Assembly: GCA_905221435.1 (NCBI GenBank)
Contig: CAJNDD010000010.1
Location: 1-64,000 of the forward strand
Reading direction: 5' to 3'
Source: a bacterium
Lineage (GTDB): Bacteria > Bacillota > Bacilli > Lactobacillales > Streptococcaceae
Length of the DNA stretch: 64,000 bases
How positions within the stretch are numbered: position 1 is the stretch's first letter; each line of letters opens with the position of its first letter. Below the pieces are notes generated by a model. That model worked only from the letters and a program-made list of their open reading frames with translations, did no database searches and was not told where the DNA came from. The position numbers were made by a program, and so were the translations under genes. Below are positions 36,226 to 46,691 of the stretch, in pieces.

Positions 36226-37083
36226 ATGAATTTTCAGCAATTTTCCAACTTGCAATACTGGACGAGTTTGTTTTCAAGCCCTTGGAGTATCATCATCAAT
36301 CTGATTGATATTCTGATTGTGACTTATATTTTGTATCATTTTACAAAGGCCATTGCAGGTACCAAAATCATGATTTTGGTGCGGGGAGTTTTGGTATTCA
36401 TTCTAGCTCAAATTCTCTCCAATATGATTGGTTTAACGACCATTTCTTGGTTGATCAATCAAATCATCACCTACGGGGTTATTGCAGCAGTAGTCATCTT
36501 TTCACCAGAGATTCGGACAGGTCTAGAGCGGTTAGGTCGGGCAACGGATTTCTTTTCCAATGCTCCGATTAGTGCAGAAGAGCAGATGATTCGTGCCTTT
36601 GTCAAATCAGTCGAATACATGAGTCCGCGTAAAATTGGTGCGCTGGTAGCAGTGCAGCGAGTGAGAACCTTACAGGAATACATATCGACGGGGATCCCCT
36701 TAGATGCCAAGATTTCAGCTGAATTGCTCATCAATATTTTTATTCCTAACACTCCCTTACACGACGGAGCGGTCATTATCCGAGAAGATCGGATTGCTGT
36801 TACTTCAGCCTACTTGCCACTAACTGAAAATGCAGAGATTTCCAAGGAGTTTGGAACGCGTCACAGGGCGGCGATTGGTTTGTCGGAAGTGTCAGATGCT
36901 CTTACCTTTGTGGTTTCAGAGGAAACAGGTGGAATCTCAATCACCTATAATGGAGTCTTTAAGCACGATTTGACCTTGGAAGAGTTTGAATCTGAATTGA
37001 GAAGAATCCTACTTCCAACATCAGAGGAAAAACATGGTTTGAAAGAGCGCTTGCTAGGAGGATTGAAACATGAGAAAAAATAG
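36226..37083 (+). CDS. cdaA: Diadenylate cyclase CdaA (c-di-AMP synthase)
   Basis: 285 residues from ATG 36226 with GGAGGGAACTAGGG before it; an in-frame TTG at 36205 is less likely. Three N-terminal membrane segments and a DAC domain with LHDGAVII (D180-G-A) and GTRHRAAIG (R212-H-R), the catalytic motifs. It makes c-di-AMP from two ATP. It overlaps cdaR by 14 bases; the cdaA-cdaR-glmM order is conserved in Firmicutes. Confidence 0.94.
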   Translation: MNFQQFSNLQYWTSLFSSPWSIIINLIDILIVTYILYHFTKAIAGTKIMILVRGVLVFILAQILSNMIGLTTISWLINQIITYGVIAAVVIFSPEIRTGLERLGRATDFFSNAPISAEEQMIRAFVKSVEYMSPRKIGALVAVQRVRTLQEYISTGIPLDAKISAELLINIFIPNTPLHDGAVIIREDRIAVTSAYLPLTENAEISKEFGTRHRAAIGLSEVSDALTFVVSEETGGISITYNGVFKHDLTLEEFESELRRILLPTSEEKHGLKERLLGGLKHEKK

Positions 37084-37867
37084 TCTTTATATCATTTCTT
37101 CCTTCTTTTTCGCCTGCATCCTTTTTATCTATGCAACTTCTACAAACTACCAGAATAGCAATAGTGCCAGACAGGTGCGGACGGAAACCTATACCAATAC
37201 AGTACTCAATGTCCCAATTGATATCCACTATGACAGTGAACAGTACTTTATTAGTGGCTTTACGTCAGAAGTAACGGTTTTTTTGACAGGTTCCAATCGA
37301 GTTGCTTTGGCAAGCGAAATGCAGGAAAGTACGCGTAAATTCAAGGTGACAGCTGACTTAACCAATGCCAGTGTTGGGACCATCGAAGTTCCCTTAACAA
37401 TTGAAAATTTACCGAGTGGTTTGACGGCTGTTGCAACACCGCAAAAGATAACAGTGAAGGTCGGAAAAAAAGCAAAACGAGACAATGTGATCGTTGTGCC
37501 AGAGATTGACCCTAGCCAGGTTGATTCTCGTGTGAAAATCGATACAGTCACTGTGTCAGATGAAAAAGTAACGGTTATTAGTGATGAGGAAACCCTCTCC
37601 AAAGTAGATCGTGTCATTGCCATCTTACCGACGAGTGAACGGATAACGGGTAACTACTCGGCTTCTGTTCCTCTACAAGCAGTTGATAAAAATGGAAATG
37701 TTTTGCCAAGTGTTATTATGCCGTTTGACACAACTATGAAAATTACAACAAAAACAGCATCGTCTAGCTCGAGTTCTTCGTCAACGACCTCGTCAACGGG
37801 CTCTTCAACCAGTAGTTCGTCTTCAACGAGTTCAGAAACGAAACCAGACTCGTCTAAACAGGACTAA
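37070..37867 (+). CDS. cdaR: CdaA regulator, YbbR domain protein
   Basis: 265 residues: one N-terminal membrane helix (about 4-22), YbbR repeats (for example VPIDIHYDSEQYFISGFTSEV and VPLTIENLPSGLTAVATPQ) exposed outside, and a Ser/Thr-rich tail (about 227-262). It binds and modulates CdaA. Ribosome-binding site AGGAGGATTGAAAC inside cdaA. Confidence 0.9.
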   Translation: MRKNSLYIISSFFFACILFIYATSTNYQNSNSARQVRTETYTNTVLNVPIDIHYDSEQYFISGFTSEVTVFLTGSNRVALASEMQESTRKFKVTADLTNASVGTIEVPLTIENLPSGLTAVATPQKITVKVGKKAKRDNVIVVPEIDPSQVDSRVKIDTVTVSDEKVTVISDEETLSKVDRVIAILPTSERITGNYSASVPLQAVDKNGNVLPSVIMPFDTTMKITTKTASSSSSSSSTTSSTGSSTSSSSSTSSETKPDSSKQD

Positions 37868-37897
37868 ATAAAATAGTAGAAAAGGATGATTAACAAA

Positions 37898-39250
37898 ATG
37901 GGTAAATATTTTGGGACCGATGGAGTCCGTGGAGAAGCAAACGTAGAACTGACGCCAGAATTGGCCTTTAAACTGGGACGTTTTGGTGGTTATGTTCTTA
38001 GCCAACACGAAACAGAAGCCCCTAAAGTCTTTGTAGGACGTGATACACGTATCTCAGGAGAAATGTTAGAATCAGCCTTAGTGGCAGGTCTCCTCTCTGT
38101 AGGGATTCACGTCTACAAACTCGGTGTCCTTGCAACACCAGCAGTAGCATACTTGGTCAAAACTGAGGGAGCCAGTGCTGGTGTCATGATTTCCGCTAGT
38201 CACAACCCAGCCCTTGATAATGGAATTAAGTTCTTTGGTGGTGATGGTTTTAAACTTGATGATGAAAAAGAAGCTGAAATCGAAGCCTTGCTAGATGCTG
38301 CTGAAGATACTCTTCCACGTCCAAGTGCAGAAGGCTTGGGAACCTTGGTGGATTATCCTGAAGGCTTGCGTAAGTATGAAGGTTATCTTGTTTCGACTGG
38401 AACTCCTCTTGAGGGAATGAAAGTGGCCTTGGACACAGCAAACGGTGCAGCGTCTACAAGTGCCCGCCAGATTTTTGCTGATCTCGGTGCCCAGTTGACA
38501 GTTATCGGTGAGACACCAGATGGTCTTAATATCAACTTGAATGTGGGTTCTACACACCCAGAAGCTCTTCAAGAAGTGGTCAAAGAAAGCCAATCAGCTA
38601 TTGGTTTGGCCTTTGACGGAGACAGTGACCGTTTGATTGCTGTTGATGAAAATGGTGATATCGTCGATGGTGATAAAATCATGTACATCATCGGGAAATA
38701 TCTTTCTGAAAAAGGCCAGTTAGCCCAAAATACTATCGTAACAACCGTTATGTCTAACCTTGGTTTCCATAAGGCCTTGGACAGCGCAGGCATTAATAAG
38801 GCAGTCACTGCAGTTGGTGACCGCTATGTCGTCGAAGAAATGAGAAAATCAGGCTACAATCTTGGTGGTGAACAGTCTGGTCACGTTATCTTGATGGATT
38901 ACAACACTACTGGTGATGGTCAATTATCAGCTGTCCAATTGACTAAAATCATGAAAGAAACAGGCAAGAGCTTGTCTCAACTAGCATCAGAAGTGGCGAT
39001 TTACCCACAAAAACTGGTTAATATCCGAGTGGAAAATGCCATGAAAGAAAAGGCTATGGAAGTACCAGCCATCAAGATAATCATCGAAAAGATGGAAGAA
39101 GAGATGGCAGGTAACGGTCGTATCCTTGTCCGCCCAAGTGGAACAGAACCCCTCTTGCGCGTCATGGCGGAAGCCCCTACAACAGAAGAAGTTAACTACT
39201 ATGTAGATACGATTGCTGCTGTTGTTAAAGATGAAATCGGAATTGACTAA
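37898..39250 (+). CDS. glmM: Phosphoglucosamine mutase
   Basis: 450 residues from ATG 37898 ([12 protein letters not shown]); the upstream in-frame ATG at 37886 lies in the AAAAGGATG ribosome-binding region. Active-site serine in [12 protein letters not shown] (S101), metal motif FDGDSDR, and phosphate-binding RPSGTEP near the end. It makes glucosamine-1-phosphate for peptidoglycan precursors and interacts with CdaA in related species. Confidence 0.95.
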   Translation: MGKYFGTDGVRGEANVELTPELAFKLGRFGGYVLSQHETEAPKVFVGRDTRISGEMLESALVAGLLSVGIHVYKLGVLATPAVAYLVKTEGASAGVMISASHNPALDNGIKFFGGDGFKLDDEKEAEIEALLDAAEDTLPRPSAEGLGTLVDYPEGLRKYEGYLVSTGTPLEGMKVALDTANGAASTSARQIFADLGAQLTVIGETPDGLNINLNVGSTHPEALQEVVKESQSAIGLAFDGDSDRLIAVDENGDIVDGDKIMYIIGKYLSEKGQLAQNTIVTTVMSNLGFHKALDSAGINKAVTAVGDRYVVEEMRKSGYNLGGEQSGHVILMDYNTTGDGQLSAVQLTKIMKETGKSLSQLASEVAIYPQKLVNIRVENAMKEKAMEVPAIKIIIEKMEEEMAGNGRILVRPSGTEPLLRVMAEAPTTEEVNYYVDTIAAVVKDEIGID

Positions 39251-39323
39251 AACCTAGAAAACTAGATGAAATGATAAAAATGTGGTACAATTGCATAGTA
39301 AATTGTAGCAATGGGAGAGAAAA

Positions 39324-39698
39324 ATGAATCTTAAACGAGAACAAGAATTTGTTAGCCAGTATCACTTTGATGCTCGTAACTTTGAATGGGAAAATGAAAA
39401 TGGAGCTCCTGAAACCAAGGTAGACGTGAACTTTCAGTTGCTCCAACATGACCAAGAAAACCAAGTGACTTCGCTTGTTGTTATCTTGAGTTTCATGATT
39501 GTCTTTGACAAATTTGTCATCAGCGGAACGATTTCCCAAGTTAACCATGTGGAAGGTCGCATTGTCAACGAACCAAGCGAATTTAACCAAGAAGAAGTTG
39601 AAAACTTGGCACGTCCATGCTTGAACATGCTCAACCGTTTGACGTATGAAGTAACAGAAATCGCCTTGGATCTTCCAGGGATCAATTTGGAGTTTTAG
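39324..39698 (+). CDS. DUF1149 family protein
   Basis: 124 residues, soluble and acidic, opening [21 protein letters not shown] and ending [19 protein letters not shown] ([14 protein letters not shown]). This is the streptococcal DUF1149/SecB-like-fold family of unknown function. Own promoter probable at TGGTACAAT near 39288; ribosome-binding site TGGGAGAG. degV follows 2 bases later. Confidence 0.8.
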   Translation: MNLKREQEFVSQYHFDARNFEWENENGAPETKVDVNFQLLQHDQENQVTSLVVILSFMIVFDKFVISGTISQVNHVEGRIVNEPSEFNQEEVENLARPCLNMLNRLTYEVTEIALDLPGINLEF

Positions 39699-39700
39699 TC

Positions 39701-40549
39701 ATGAAATTAGCTGTCATTACAGATTCTTCAGCCTATTTAGAGGAGAAGACGCTGCAAAGAGAGAATCTATTTGTCTTGGATATTCCTGTCAATATTGATG
39801 GGGAGGAGTATATCGAAGGTATCAATCTGACTGCTGAGGAATTTTATCAAAAAATGGCTCAGTCTGCAGAATTGCCTAAAACTAGTCAACCAAGTATTGC
39901 CAAATTGGATGAGATTCTAAGTTCCTTGAAAGATGAGGGGTATACTCATGTCTTGGGACTCTTTCTTTCGTCAGGAATTTCAGGCTTTTATCAGAATATC
40001 CAATACATGTTGGATGAGTATGATGGCTTGACCATTGCCTTTCCAGATACCCATATCACAAGCTCCCCTCTAGGATTTATGGTGGAGAGTGCCTTTGAAT
40101 GGGCAGAACAAGGCGATGATTTTGCCCAGATTCAGGAGAAGTTGGGGATTCAAATTGCTGATAATTCAGCCTTTATCATAGTAGATGATCTCGACCACTT
40201 GGTTAAGGGAGGACGTTTGTCAAATGGGGCTGCTATCTTAGGGAACCTCCTCAGTATCAAGCCTATCCTCTACTTTAATGACCAAGGTGTGATTGAAGTT
40301 TACGAAAAAGTTCGTACGGAAAAGAAGGCAATCAAACGTTTGGTAGAAATCATCAAGGATTTGACAAAAGATGGGGACTACCGTATAACAGTCATCCATG
40401 GCAATGCTCCTCAAAAGGCAGCGGATTTACGTCAGCTTTTGATGGAGAGTGGTGTGACTGCTGAGATTCCAATTGATACCTTTGGTAGTGTCATTGGGAC
40501 CCACCTTGGAGAAGGTAGTATCGCCTTGAGCTATACACCAATCGTCTAA
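39701..40549 (+). CDS. DegV family fatty-acid-binding protein
   Basis: 282 residues. VITDSSAYL at the start, [27 protein letters not shown], and [24 protein letters not shown] match DegV (FakB-type) proteins, which hold a fatty acid for phosphorylation by FakA. Which fatty acid is bound cannot be told. Confidence 0.88.
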   Translation: MKLAVITDSSAYLEEKTLQRENLFVLDIPVNIDGEEYIEGINLTAEEFYQKMAQSAELPKTSQPSIAKLDEILSSLKDEGYTHVLGLFLSSGISGFYQNIQYMLDEYDGLTIAFPDTHITSSPLGFMVESAFEWAEQGDDFAQIQEKLGIQIADNSAFIIVDDLDHLVKGGRLSNGAAILGNLLSIKPILYFNDQGVIEVYEKVRTEKKAIKRLVEIIKDLTKDGDYRITVIHGNAPQKAADLRQLLMESGVTAEIPIDTFGSVIGTHLGEGSIALSYTPIV

Positions 40550-40700
40550 ATTGTTCTTACAGGCCTTGTATCTTAGAAATTGAACACGGCCTACCTGCCT
40601 CTTGAAAAAAGATGCCTGTCTTGCCTTTCATGGAAAGTCAGCGCCATTCCCTATTTTTCATGGGCAGCTAACGTCCTTTGTATTTTAGACAGGAGTAGAG
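40550..40700. other. 150-base spacer between degV and dapB
   Basis: No gene. The sequence has short self-complementary parts (ACAGGCC / GGCCT) and two similar phrases (TGTATCTTAGA near 40569 and TGTATTTTAGACAG near 40678). A promoter or terminator is not clear. It may be a decayed repeat. Confidence 0.3.
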
Positions 40701-41468
40701 ATGAGTATTCGAGTAATTATTGCCGGTTTTAAGGGAAAAATGGGCCAAGCTGCCTGCCAGATGGTCTTGGCTGATCCAGACTTGGACTTGGTTGCAGTTT
40801 TGGATCCTTTTGAGTCTGAGTCAGAATGGCAGGGAATTCCTGTTTTCAATGATAAGGCTGACTTGGTTGGTTTTGAAGCGGATGTTTGGGTAGATTTTAC
40901 CACACCAGCCGTTGCCTACGAAAATACACGCTTTGCTCTTGAAAATGGCTTTGCTCCAGTAGTTGGAACAACAGGCTTTACTAGTGAAGAAATTGCTGAG
41001 CTAAAAGCATTTTCCCGTGAACAAGATTTGGGTGGCTTGATTGCTCCTAACTTTGCCTTGGGAGCTGTCTTGCTCATGCAATTTGCGGCGCAGGCTGCCA
41101 AATATTTCCCAAATGTGGAGATTATTGAGCTCCATCATGACAAGAAAAAAGATGCTCCGAGCGGAACAGCCATTAAAACGGCTGAGTTGATGGCGGAAGT
41201 ACGAGAGTCTATCCAACAAGGTGCGCCTGATGAGGAAGAATTGATTGCAGGTGCTCGCGGTGCTGACTTTGATGGCATGCGTATCCACTCAGTTCGTCTA
41301 CCAGGCTTGGTAGCCCATCAGGAAGTCATCTTTGGCAATCAGGGAGAAGGATTGACCCTTCGTCATGACTCATATGATCGCAGCTCCTTCATGACAGGGG
41401 TGAATTTAGGAATCAAAGAAGTTGTCAAGCGTCATGAGCTTGTCTATGGATTAGAACACTTATTATGA
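40701..41468 (+). CDS. dapB: 4-hydroxy-tetrahydrodipicolinate reductase
   Basis: 255 residues. NAD(P)-binding [10 protein letters not shown] (about 9-18), TGTTGFT region as [11 protein letters not shown], catalytic [18 protein letters not shown]. Reduces the diaminopimelate/lysine pathway intermediate. Ribosome-binding site CAGGAGTAGAG. It overlaps cca by 4 bases (ATGA). Confidence 0.94.
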   Translation: MSIRVIIAGFKGKMGQAACQMVLADPDLDLVAVLDPFESESEWQGIPVFNDKADLVGFEADVWVDFTTPAVAYENTRFALENGFAPVVGTTGFTSEEIAELKAFSREQDLGGLIAPNFALGAVLLMQFAAQAAKYFPNVEIIELHHDKKKDAPSGTAIKTAELMAEVRESIQQGAPDEEELIAGARGADFDGMRIHSVRLPGLVAHQEVIFGNQGEGLTLRHDSYDRSSFMTGVNLGIKEVVKRHELVYGLEHLL

Positions 41469-42664
41469 GATTAACGCAAATGCCTTCTGAATTTCAGAAG
41501 GCTTTACCAGTATTAGAAAAAATTAAAGAAGCAGGCTTTGAAGCCTATTTTGTTGGGGGCTCTGTTAGAGATGCCCTCCTCAATCGTCCCATTCACGATG
41601 TGGACATTGCGACGTCTTCTTATCCAGAGGAGACCAAGCAGATTTTTCCGCGAACAGCTGATATCGGAATCGAGCACGGAACCGTCTTAGTTTTAGATGG
41701 GGACGAGGAGTATGAGGTAACCACCTTTCGGACCGAAGATGTCTATGTGGACTATCGCAGACCCAGTGCGGTTTCCTTCGTGCGTTCGCTAGAAGAAGAC
41801 CTCAAACGTCGTGATTTCACAGTGAATGCCTTTGCTTTGGATGAAACAGGCGAAATCATTGACTTGTTCCATGGTTTAGAAGATTTGAAAAACCAAGTCT
41901 TGCGAGCAGTGGGTGTTGCTAGTGAGCGTTTCAATGAAGATGCTCTGCGGATTATGCGTGGTTTCCGCTTTCAGGCCAGTCTCGGTTTTAAACTTGAGCA
42001 AGAAACATTTAAAGCGATGAAGACTTTGACGCCCCTCTTGGAGAAAATTTCTGTGGAGCGCACCTTCGTTGAGTTTGATAAACTCCTGTTGGCACCTTTT
42101 TGGCGAGTTGGTCTGTCTTCCATGATTGAGAGTCGAGCTTATGACTATCTTCCAGATATGGCAGGGAGCCAGGACAAGCTCAACAGACTGTTTGATTTAG
42201 AGGCGAATTTCACTTTTGAATCATCTGAACAAACCTGGGCAGCTCTGTTGTGGGCTTTGGAGATTAAAGATGCACAGCCATTTTTGAAACATTGGAAGAC
42301 CTCACGCCAGTTTGCTAAGCAAGTACAGGATTTGCTGACTATTTTGGCTTTGCGTGAAAAGGGAGAGCTGAGCAAGCGCGATTGTTACCGCTTTGACTTG
42401 GATTCCCTTCTACAAGCTGAAAGTCTTCGTCAGGCTCAAGGGAAAAAAGTCAACCCACAAGCCATCACAGAAACCTATCAGAGTTTGACCATTCATGATA
42501 AGAAAGAAATTCAGATTAACGGTGGCATTTTGATTAAGGAATATGGTTACCAGCCAGGACCAGACTTGGGAGAGATTTTAACAGAGATTGAGTTTGCCAT
42601 TGTCGATGGAGAATTGGAAAATGATTGTCAAGCAATCCATGCTTATCTAAGGGAGAAAAAATGA
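41465..42664 (+). CDS. cca: CCA-adding tRNA nucleotidyltransferase
   Basis: 399 residues. [21 protein letters not shown] holds the nucleotidyltransferase Dx[20 protein letters not shown] and [23 protein letters not shown] follow in family order. Adds or repairs the 3' CCA of tRNA. Overlaps both dapB and the ABC-F gene by 4 bases. Confidence 0.95.
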   Translation: MRLTQMPSEFQKALPVLEKIKEAGFEAYFVGGSVRDALLNRPIHDVDIATSSYPEETKQIFPRTADIGIEHGTVLVLDGDEEYEVTTFRTEDVYVDYRRPSAVSFVRSLEEDLKRRDFTVNAFALDETGEIIDLFHGLEDLKNQVLRAVGVASERFNEDALRIMRGFRFQASLGFKLEQETFKAMKTLTPLLEKISVERTFVEFDKLLLAPFWRVGLSSMIESRAYDYLPDMAGSQDKLNRLFDLEANFTFESSEQTWAALLWALEIKDAQPFLKHWKTSRQFAKQVQDLLTILALREKGELSKRDCYRFDLDSLLQAESLRQAQGKKVNPQAITETYQSLTIHDKKEIQINGGILIKEYGYQPGPDLGEILTEIEFAIVDGELENDCQAIHAYLREKK

Positions 42665-44529
42665 GTGATTTTATCGTTGAAAAACTAAGTAAATCCGTCG
42701 GTGACAAGACCGTTTTTAAAGATATTTCCTTTATCATCCATGACCTAGACAGAATAGGTCTGATTGGTGTCAATGGGACTGGTAAGACCACTCTGTTAGA
42801 TGTCCTTTCTGGTGTTTCTGGCTTTGACGGGGATGTCAGTCCTTTTTCAGCTAAGAATGACTATAAGATTGGCTACTTGACCCAGGATCCTGATTTTGAT
42901 GATAGCAAGACGGTCTTGGATACGGTTCTCTCCAGCGACCTCAAGGAAATCCAGTTGATTCGTGAGTATGAGTTAATCATGCTCAACTACAGTGAGGACA
43001 AGCAGGCTCGTTTGGAACGGGTCATGGCAGAGATGGATTCTCTCCAAGCCTGGGAAATTGAAAGCCAGGTCAAGACGGTCCTCAGTAAGCTAGGTATTCA
43101 GGACTTGTCGACTCCAGTTGGTGAATTGTCAGGTGGTCTGAGAAGACGTGTTCAGTTGGCGCAAGTTCTCCTAGGGAACCACGACCTCTTGCTTCTGGAC
43201 GAGCCGACCAACCACCTGGATATTGCGACTATTGAGTGGCTGACCCTTTTTTTGAAAAGTTCCAAGAAGACCGTTCTCTTTATCACCCATGATCGTTATT
43301 TCCTAGATGCGTTGTCAACACGAATTTTCGAGTTGGACCGAGCGGGCTTGACCGAGTATCAGGGAAATTATCAGGACTATGTTCGCTTAAAGGCAGAACA
43401 AGATGAGCGTGACGCAGCACTTCTCCACAAAAAAGAACAACTCTACAAGCAAGAATTGGCCTGGATGCGTAGACAACCGCAGGCGCGTGCGACCAAGCAA
43501 CAGGCCCGTATCAATCGTTTCCATGACCTGAAGAAGGAAGTTTCAGGTGGCGTTGCTGAAACAGACCTGACCATGAATTTTGAGACTAGTCGGATTGGGA
43601 AAAAAGTCATCGAGTTTCAGGATGTTTCCTTTGCCTATGAAAACAAGCCCATTTTGCAAGATTTTAATCTCTTGGTGCAAGCTAAAGACCGTATCGGAAT
43701 CGTTGGGGACAATGGTGTTGGGAAGTCAACTCTTCTCAATCTGATCGCAGGAAGTCTTGAGCCGACTAAAGGTCAAGTGATCATCGGTGAGACGGTTCGC
43801 ATTGCCTATTTCTCTCAACAAATTGAAGGTTTAGACGAGAGCAAGCGCGTTATCAATTACCTGCAGGAAGTAGCAGAAGAGGTTAAGACTAGTGGTGGTT
43901 CTACGACTTCCATTGCAGAGTTGCTAGAGCAGTTCCTCTTCCCACGTTCGACGCATGGAACCTTGATTGAGAAATTGTCTGGTGGAGAGAAAAAACGCCT
44001 TTATCTCCTTAAATTGCTTTTGGAAAAACCAAATGTTCTTCTTTTGGACGAGCCGACCAATGACTTGGACATTGCAACTTTGACAGTTTTGGAGAATTTC
44101 TTGCAAGGCTTTGCGGGTCCTGTCTTGACAGTCAGCCACGACCGTTATTTCTTGGATAAGGTAGCGACCAAGATTCTCGCCTTTGAGAATGGCAACATCC
44201 GTACTTTCTTTGGTCATTACACTGACTACCTTGACGAAAAAGCCTTTGAAACTGATATGGTCAATCAAGTTCAAAAGGCCGAAAAGGAGAAAGTGGTCAA
44301 GGTTCGTGAAGACAAGAAACGCATGACCTATAAAGAAAAGCAGGAGTGGGCAAGCATTGAAGGAGATATTGAAGCCTTGGAAAACCGTATCGCTGCTATT
44401 GAAGAGGAGATGCAGGCCAATGGCTCTGATTTTGGTAAACTTGCGACACTTCAGAAAGAGCTAGATGAAAAAAACGAAGAACTCCTTGAAAAATACGAAC
44501 GCTATGAATATTTAAGTGAGTTGGGATGA
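42661..44529 (+). CDS. ABC-F family ATPase (Uup/YfmR type)
   Basis: 622 residues from ATG 42661 (overlap ATGA with cca; the earlier in-frame ATG is inside cca). Two ABC domains: Walker [10 protein letters not shown] with signature [10 protein letters not shown], and GDNGVGKST with [10 protein letters not shown], both followed by LLLDEPTN. A linker rich in basic and helical residues joins them, and a coiled-coil (about 545-615) ends it. No membrane domain, so it acts on ribosomes rather than in transport. Confidence 0.92.
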   Translation: MSDFIVEKLSKSVGDKTVFKDISFIIHDLDRIGLIGVNGTGKTTLLDVLSGVSGFDGDVSPFSAKNDYKIGYLTQDPDFDDSKTVLDTVLSSDLKEIQLIREYELIMLNYSEDKQARLERVMAEMDSLQAWEIESQVKTVLSKLGIQDLSTPVGELSGGLRRRVQLAQVLLGNHDLLLLDEPTNHLDIATIEWLTLFLKSSKKTVLFITHDRYFLDALSTRIFELDRAGLTEYQGNYQDYVRLKAEQDERDAALLHKKEQLYKQELAWMRRQPQARATKQQARINRFHDLKKEVSGGVAETDLTMNFETSRIGKKVIEFQDVSFAYENKPILQDFNLLVQAKDRIGIVGDNGVGKSTLLNLIAGSLEPTKGQVIIGETVRIAYFSQQIEGLDESKRVINYLQEVAEEVKTSGGSTTSIAELLEQFLFPRSTHGTLIEKLSGGEKKRLYLLKLLLEKPNVLLLDEPTNDLDIATLTVLENFLQGFAGPVLTVSHDRYFLDKVATKILAFENGNIRTFFGHYTDYLDEKAFETDMVNQVQKAEKEKVVKVREDKKRMTYKEKQEWASIEGDIEALENRIAAIEEEMQANGSDFGKLATLQKELDEKNEELLEKYERYEYLSELG

Positions 44530-45137
44530 TGGAAGAAAAAGTCATTAAACGTAGTTCCAAGAAAATCATTTGGAATGCCTTGTTTGGCCTCGCTTCAGTG
44601 CTTTTCTTCTTGTTACTTCTCTATTATCTCCATTCGTATTCGCAAAAGGGGACTAAACTTCATACGATAAGTCTGTTATTAATACTGCTTGTCCTCTTTT
44701 GTGCTGGAGTAGTCCTTTATCAGACATACAGACTTTTAAGCTCCGATAAGGAATATTTGAAATGTACTGTCAAGGGTTTTTACTACAAACCGAATCCAAA
44801 GAAACCTAGTCATTTCTATGCTTGGGCTAATGTAGAGGAACTTTCCTTCTCTCGGATTCGAGGTAAGTATAGTGATTCTTATCGGATTGAAGTCTATTTT
44901 AAAAACAAGGAAAATGTGAAATCCCAATCACTTCTAGCTCTACTGAAGAGAAGGTGTTTCCCTTTTCATCAGTCATCAGATTTGATCATCCCTATCATTC
45001 TACTAGATGTAGGTCTTCCTGAAAGGGTATACGAGACCATGAAGTACTATGAAAGAGAATGGCGTATCGAACAAAATCGCCAAGCGAGAAAACAGATAAA
45101 ACAAGTTTCGAAAAGCAAATCTTCCAAACTGTCATAG
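44526..45137 (+). CDS. Two-helix membrane protein of unknown function
   Basis: 203 residues. Two hydrophobic helices (about 13-36 and 43-63) followed by a soluble domain with strands (CTVKGFYYKPNPKKPSHFYAW and YRIEVYFKNKE) resembling the PH-like domain of YcxB/DUF5673-type proteins, without certainty. Overlaps the ABC-F gene by 4 bases and has a basic tail. Convergent with mntE. Confidence 0.65.
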   Translation: MMEEKVIKRSSKKIIWNALFGLASVLFFLLLLYYLHSYSQKGTKLHTISLLLILLVLFCAGVVLYQTYRLLSSDKEYLKCTVKGFYYKPNPKKPSHFYAWANVEELSFSRIRGKYSDSYRIEVYFKNKENVKSQSLLALLKRRCFPFHQSSDLIIPIILLDVGLPERVYETMKYYEREWRIEQNRQARKQIKQVSKSKSSKLS

Positions 45138-45169
45138 GCCATCTCGGCTTAAATTAGAATAATCAAAAA

Positions 45170-45192
45170 GGCCCTATCCACTGGATAGGGTC
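45170..45192 (-). terminator. Terminator of mntE
   Basis: GGCCCTATCC / GGATAGGGTC around a 3-base loop; on the minus strand it is followed by five T (complement of AAAAA 45165-45169). It overlaps the mntE stop codon region. Confidence 0.8.
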
Positions 45193-46384
45193 ATTGTTTG
45201 TCTTCTTTTTTAGTTTCCTGATGAAAGATATTTTGCCAAGTTTCATGGCGACGCCAGATACTGGTGTGGACGATACCATCTAGCTCATAGCAAATAAGCT
45301 TGGTTTTCTGACTAATGGAGGTAATCTGAATGTCCTTAATCGCAGCTTTAAGTTCTTTTTCGGCTTGATAAGCGACTTTATCCATCTGCTCGCCATCCTG
45401 ACGGATATAGAGAAAGTCCTCAGCAAGGAGTTCTTCTAGCTGATTTCCCTGATCAATCAATTGCTCACGCATGAGTAGTTTTTTGTAAACATTGTCTAAA
45501 ATTTCGTCCTCTGGTATGGGAGCCGGTTCTATATGGACGTCGGTATCAAAGACCCCAAAACGCTCTTCCAGCATGGATTCGACCTGGTCCGCAATCTCAT
45601 GGCTTTCATAGACTGATAGGTCAGGATTCATTTCTAAGGTGATATCAAGGTAGATATTGCTACCGTAGGTACGCCCTCTTTGGGACTTGACCTTACTAAT
45701 CTTTGGAATCTCCATGATGGCCTTTTGGTAGTCCTCTAGCAGACGGTCATCAAAGCCATCTGAAAGACTGAAGGAAGACTCGATAAAGATATCATAGGCT
45801 GTCTTTAAGATAAAGAAGGTAATGATGATAGCGACCAATTTATCCACGATAGGGTAATTGAAACTGCTGGCTAAGATAGCAATGGAAGTCCCAAGCGAGG
45901 TGACAGCATCGGAAAGATTGTCCTTAGCAGCTGCCTTGAGAGCCTTGGATTTGGATTTCTTACTGAGGCGTGTATTGTAGAGATAGACAGCAAACATGAC
46001 CGCTGCTGAAATGATTCCTAGAATCGCTCCCAGAGGATCAATGGGTGTTTGTTCCCGACTAAGGATTTTCTGAATGGTGTCCCGAAGCACATCAAAACCA
46101 ACATAGAACATGATGATGGAAGTAATCAAGCTAGCCAAATCTTCAATCTTCCAGTGACCAAAGCGATGATCACGGTCTGCAGGTTGGCGGGCCATCCGAA
46201 TCCCAATCAAGAGAGCAACGTTTCCGATAATATCGGATACGTTGTTGAAACCATCTGCCACCAAACTGGAGGAATGCAGGAGGTGGCCAGTTGCCAATTT
46301 TGCCGCAGACAAGAGAAGGTAGGTCGAAATGCTGATAATGGCTCCACGTTCTGCCAATTTGAGATTTGACATGGATTGGTTCAT
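45191..46384 (-). CDS. mntE: Manganese efflux CDF transporter
   Basis: 397 residues, six membrane segments and a cytosolic C-terminal domain. The metal sites read N47-x3-D51 in TM2 (GFNNVSD) and D155-x3-D159 in TM5 (KDNLSDA), the ND-DD arrangement of manganese-selective CDF proteins such as pneumococcal MntE, rather than the HD-HD of zinc exporters. GHWKIEDLASL follows TM2. Start with AGAAAGGAAG. It is divergent from the Mn-riboswitch ATPase gene, as in pneumococcus. Confidence 0.9.
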   Translation of the reverse strand: MNQSMSNLKLAERGAIISISTYLLLSAAKLATGHLLHSSSLVADGFNNVSDIIGNVALLIGIRMARQPADRDHRFGHWKIEDLASLITSIIMFYVGFDVLRDTIQKILSREQTPIDPLGAILGIISAAVMFAVYLYNTRLSKKSKSKALKAAAKDNLSDAVTSLGTSIAILASSFNYPIVDKLVAIIITFFILKTAYDIFIESSFSLSDGFDDRLLEDYQKAIMEIPKISKVKSQRGRTYGSNIYLDITLEMNPDLSVYESHEIADQVESMLEERFGVFDTDVHIEPAPIPEDEILDNVYKKLLMREQLIDQGNQLEELLAEDFLYIRQDGEQMDKVAYQAEKELKAAIKDIQITSISQKTKLICYELDGIVHTSIWRRHETWQNIFHQETKKEDKQ

Positions 46385-46477
46385 CGGACTTCCTTTCTAG
46401 TGCTGAGATTCTGTTTTCATTATACTGGTTTTCATGGGAAAATTCAAATTTAGTTTTGTTTCATCGGATTTTAACCC

Positions 46478-46505
46478 TTGAAAATTGTTCAAATTTTGAT
46501 ATAAT
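46478..46505 (+). promoter_or_regulatory. Promoter of the Mn-riboswitch transcript
   Basis: TTGAAA (46478-46483), 16 bases, TATAAT (46500-46505). Transcription would begin near 46512, right at the riboswitch. Confidence 0.75.
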
Positions 46506-46511
46506 AGTACT

Positions 46512-46634
46512 ACTCAAGGGAGTAGCTGGCAGAAACCTGTGATAGTGTCGTCATTCCGAATTGTATACTGAAAAGTATGTTTTCCGGCACTATCTTAAAC
46601 AGCGAGACTTGTTATGATTAACAGGTCTCTTTTT
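46512..46634 (+). promoter_or_regulatory. yybP-ykoY manganese riboswitch with terminator
   Basis: The leader has CTCAAGGGAGTAGCTG (the conserved GGGAGTAG part), CGTCATTCCGAATTG, TTCCGGCACTATC and CAGCGAGAC, arranged as in the yybP-ykoY class. It ends in a strong hairpin, GAGACTTGTTA / TAACAGGTCTC (46604-46629), with TTTTTG: an intrinsic terminator. Manganese binding is expected to prevent termination and switch on the ATPase gene, as described for the pneumococcal homologue. Confidence 0.85.
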
Positions 46635-46691
46635 GTTTGTCATAAAACTAAAAGAGAACTTGTTTTGCACACAATGTCAAGGAGGAGACAC

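Noticed and set aside
42625-42660. Extended N-terminus of the ABC-F protein
   Set aside because: It overlaps the end of cca; the ATGA overlap start at 42661 matches the operon's pattern.
45191-46384. CDF transporter as a zinc exporter (CzcD)
   Set aside because: The metal site reads N-D/D-D rather than H-D/H-D, and the neighbourhood is that of pneumococcal mntE.
46614-46691. Extended N-terminus of the Ca/Mn ATPase
   Set aside because: The ATG falls within the riboswitch terminator hairpin; ATG 46692 has AAGGAGGAG before it and begins the family sequence.
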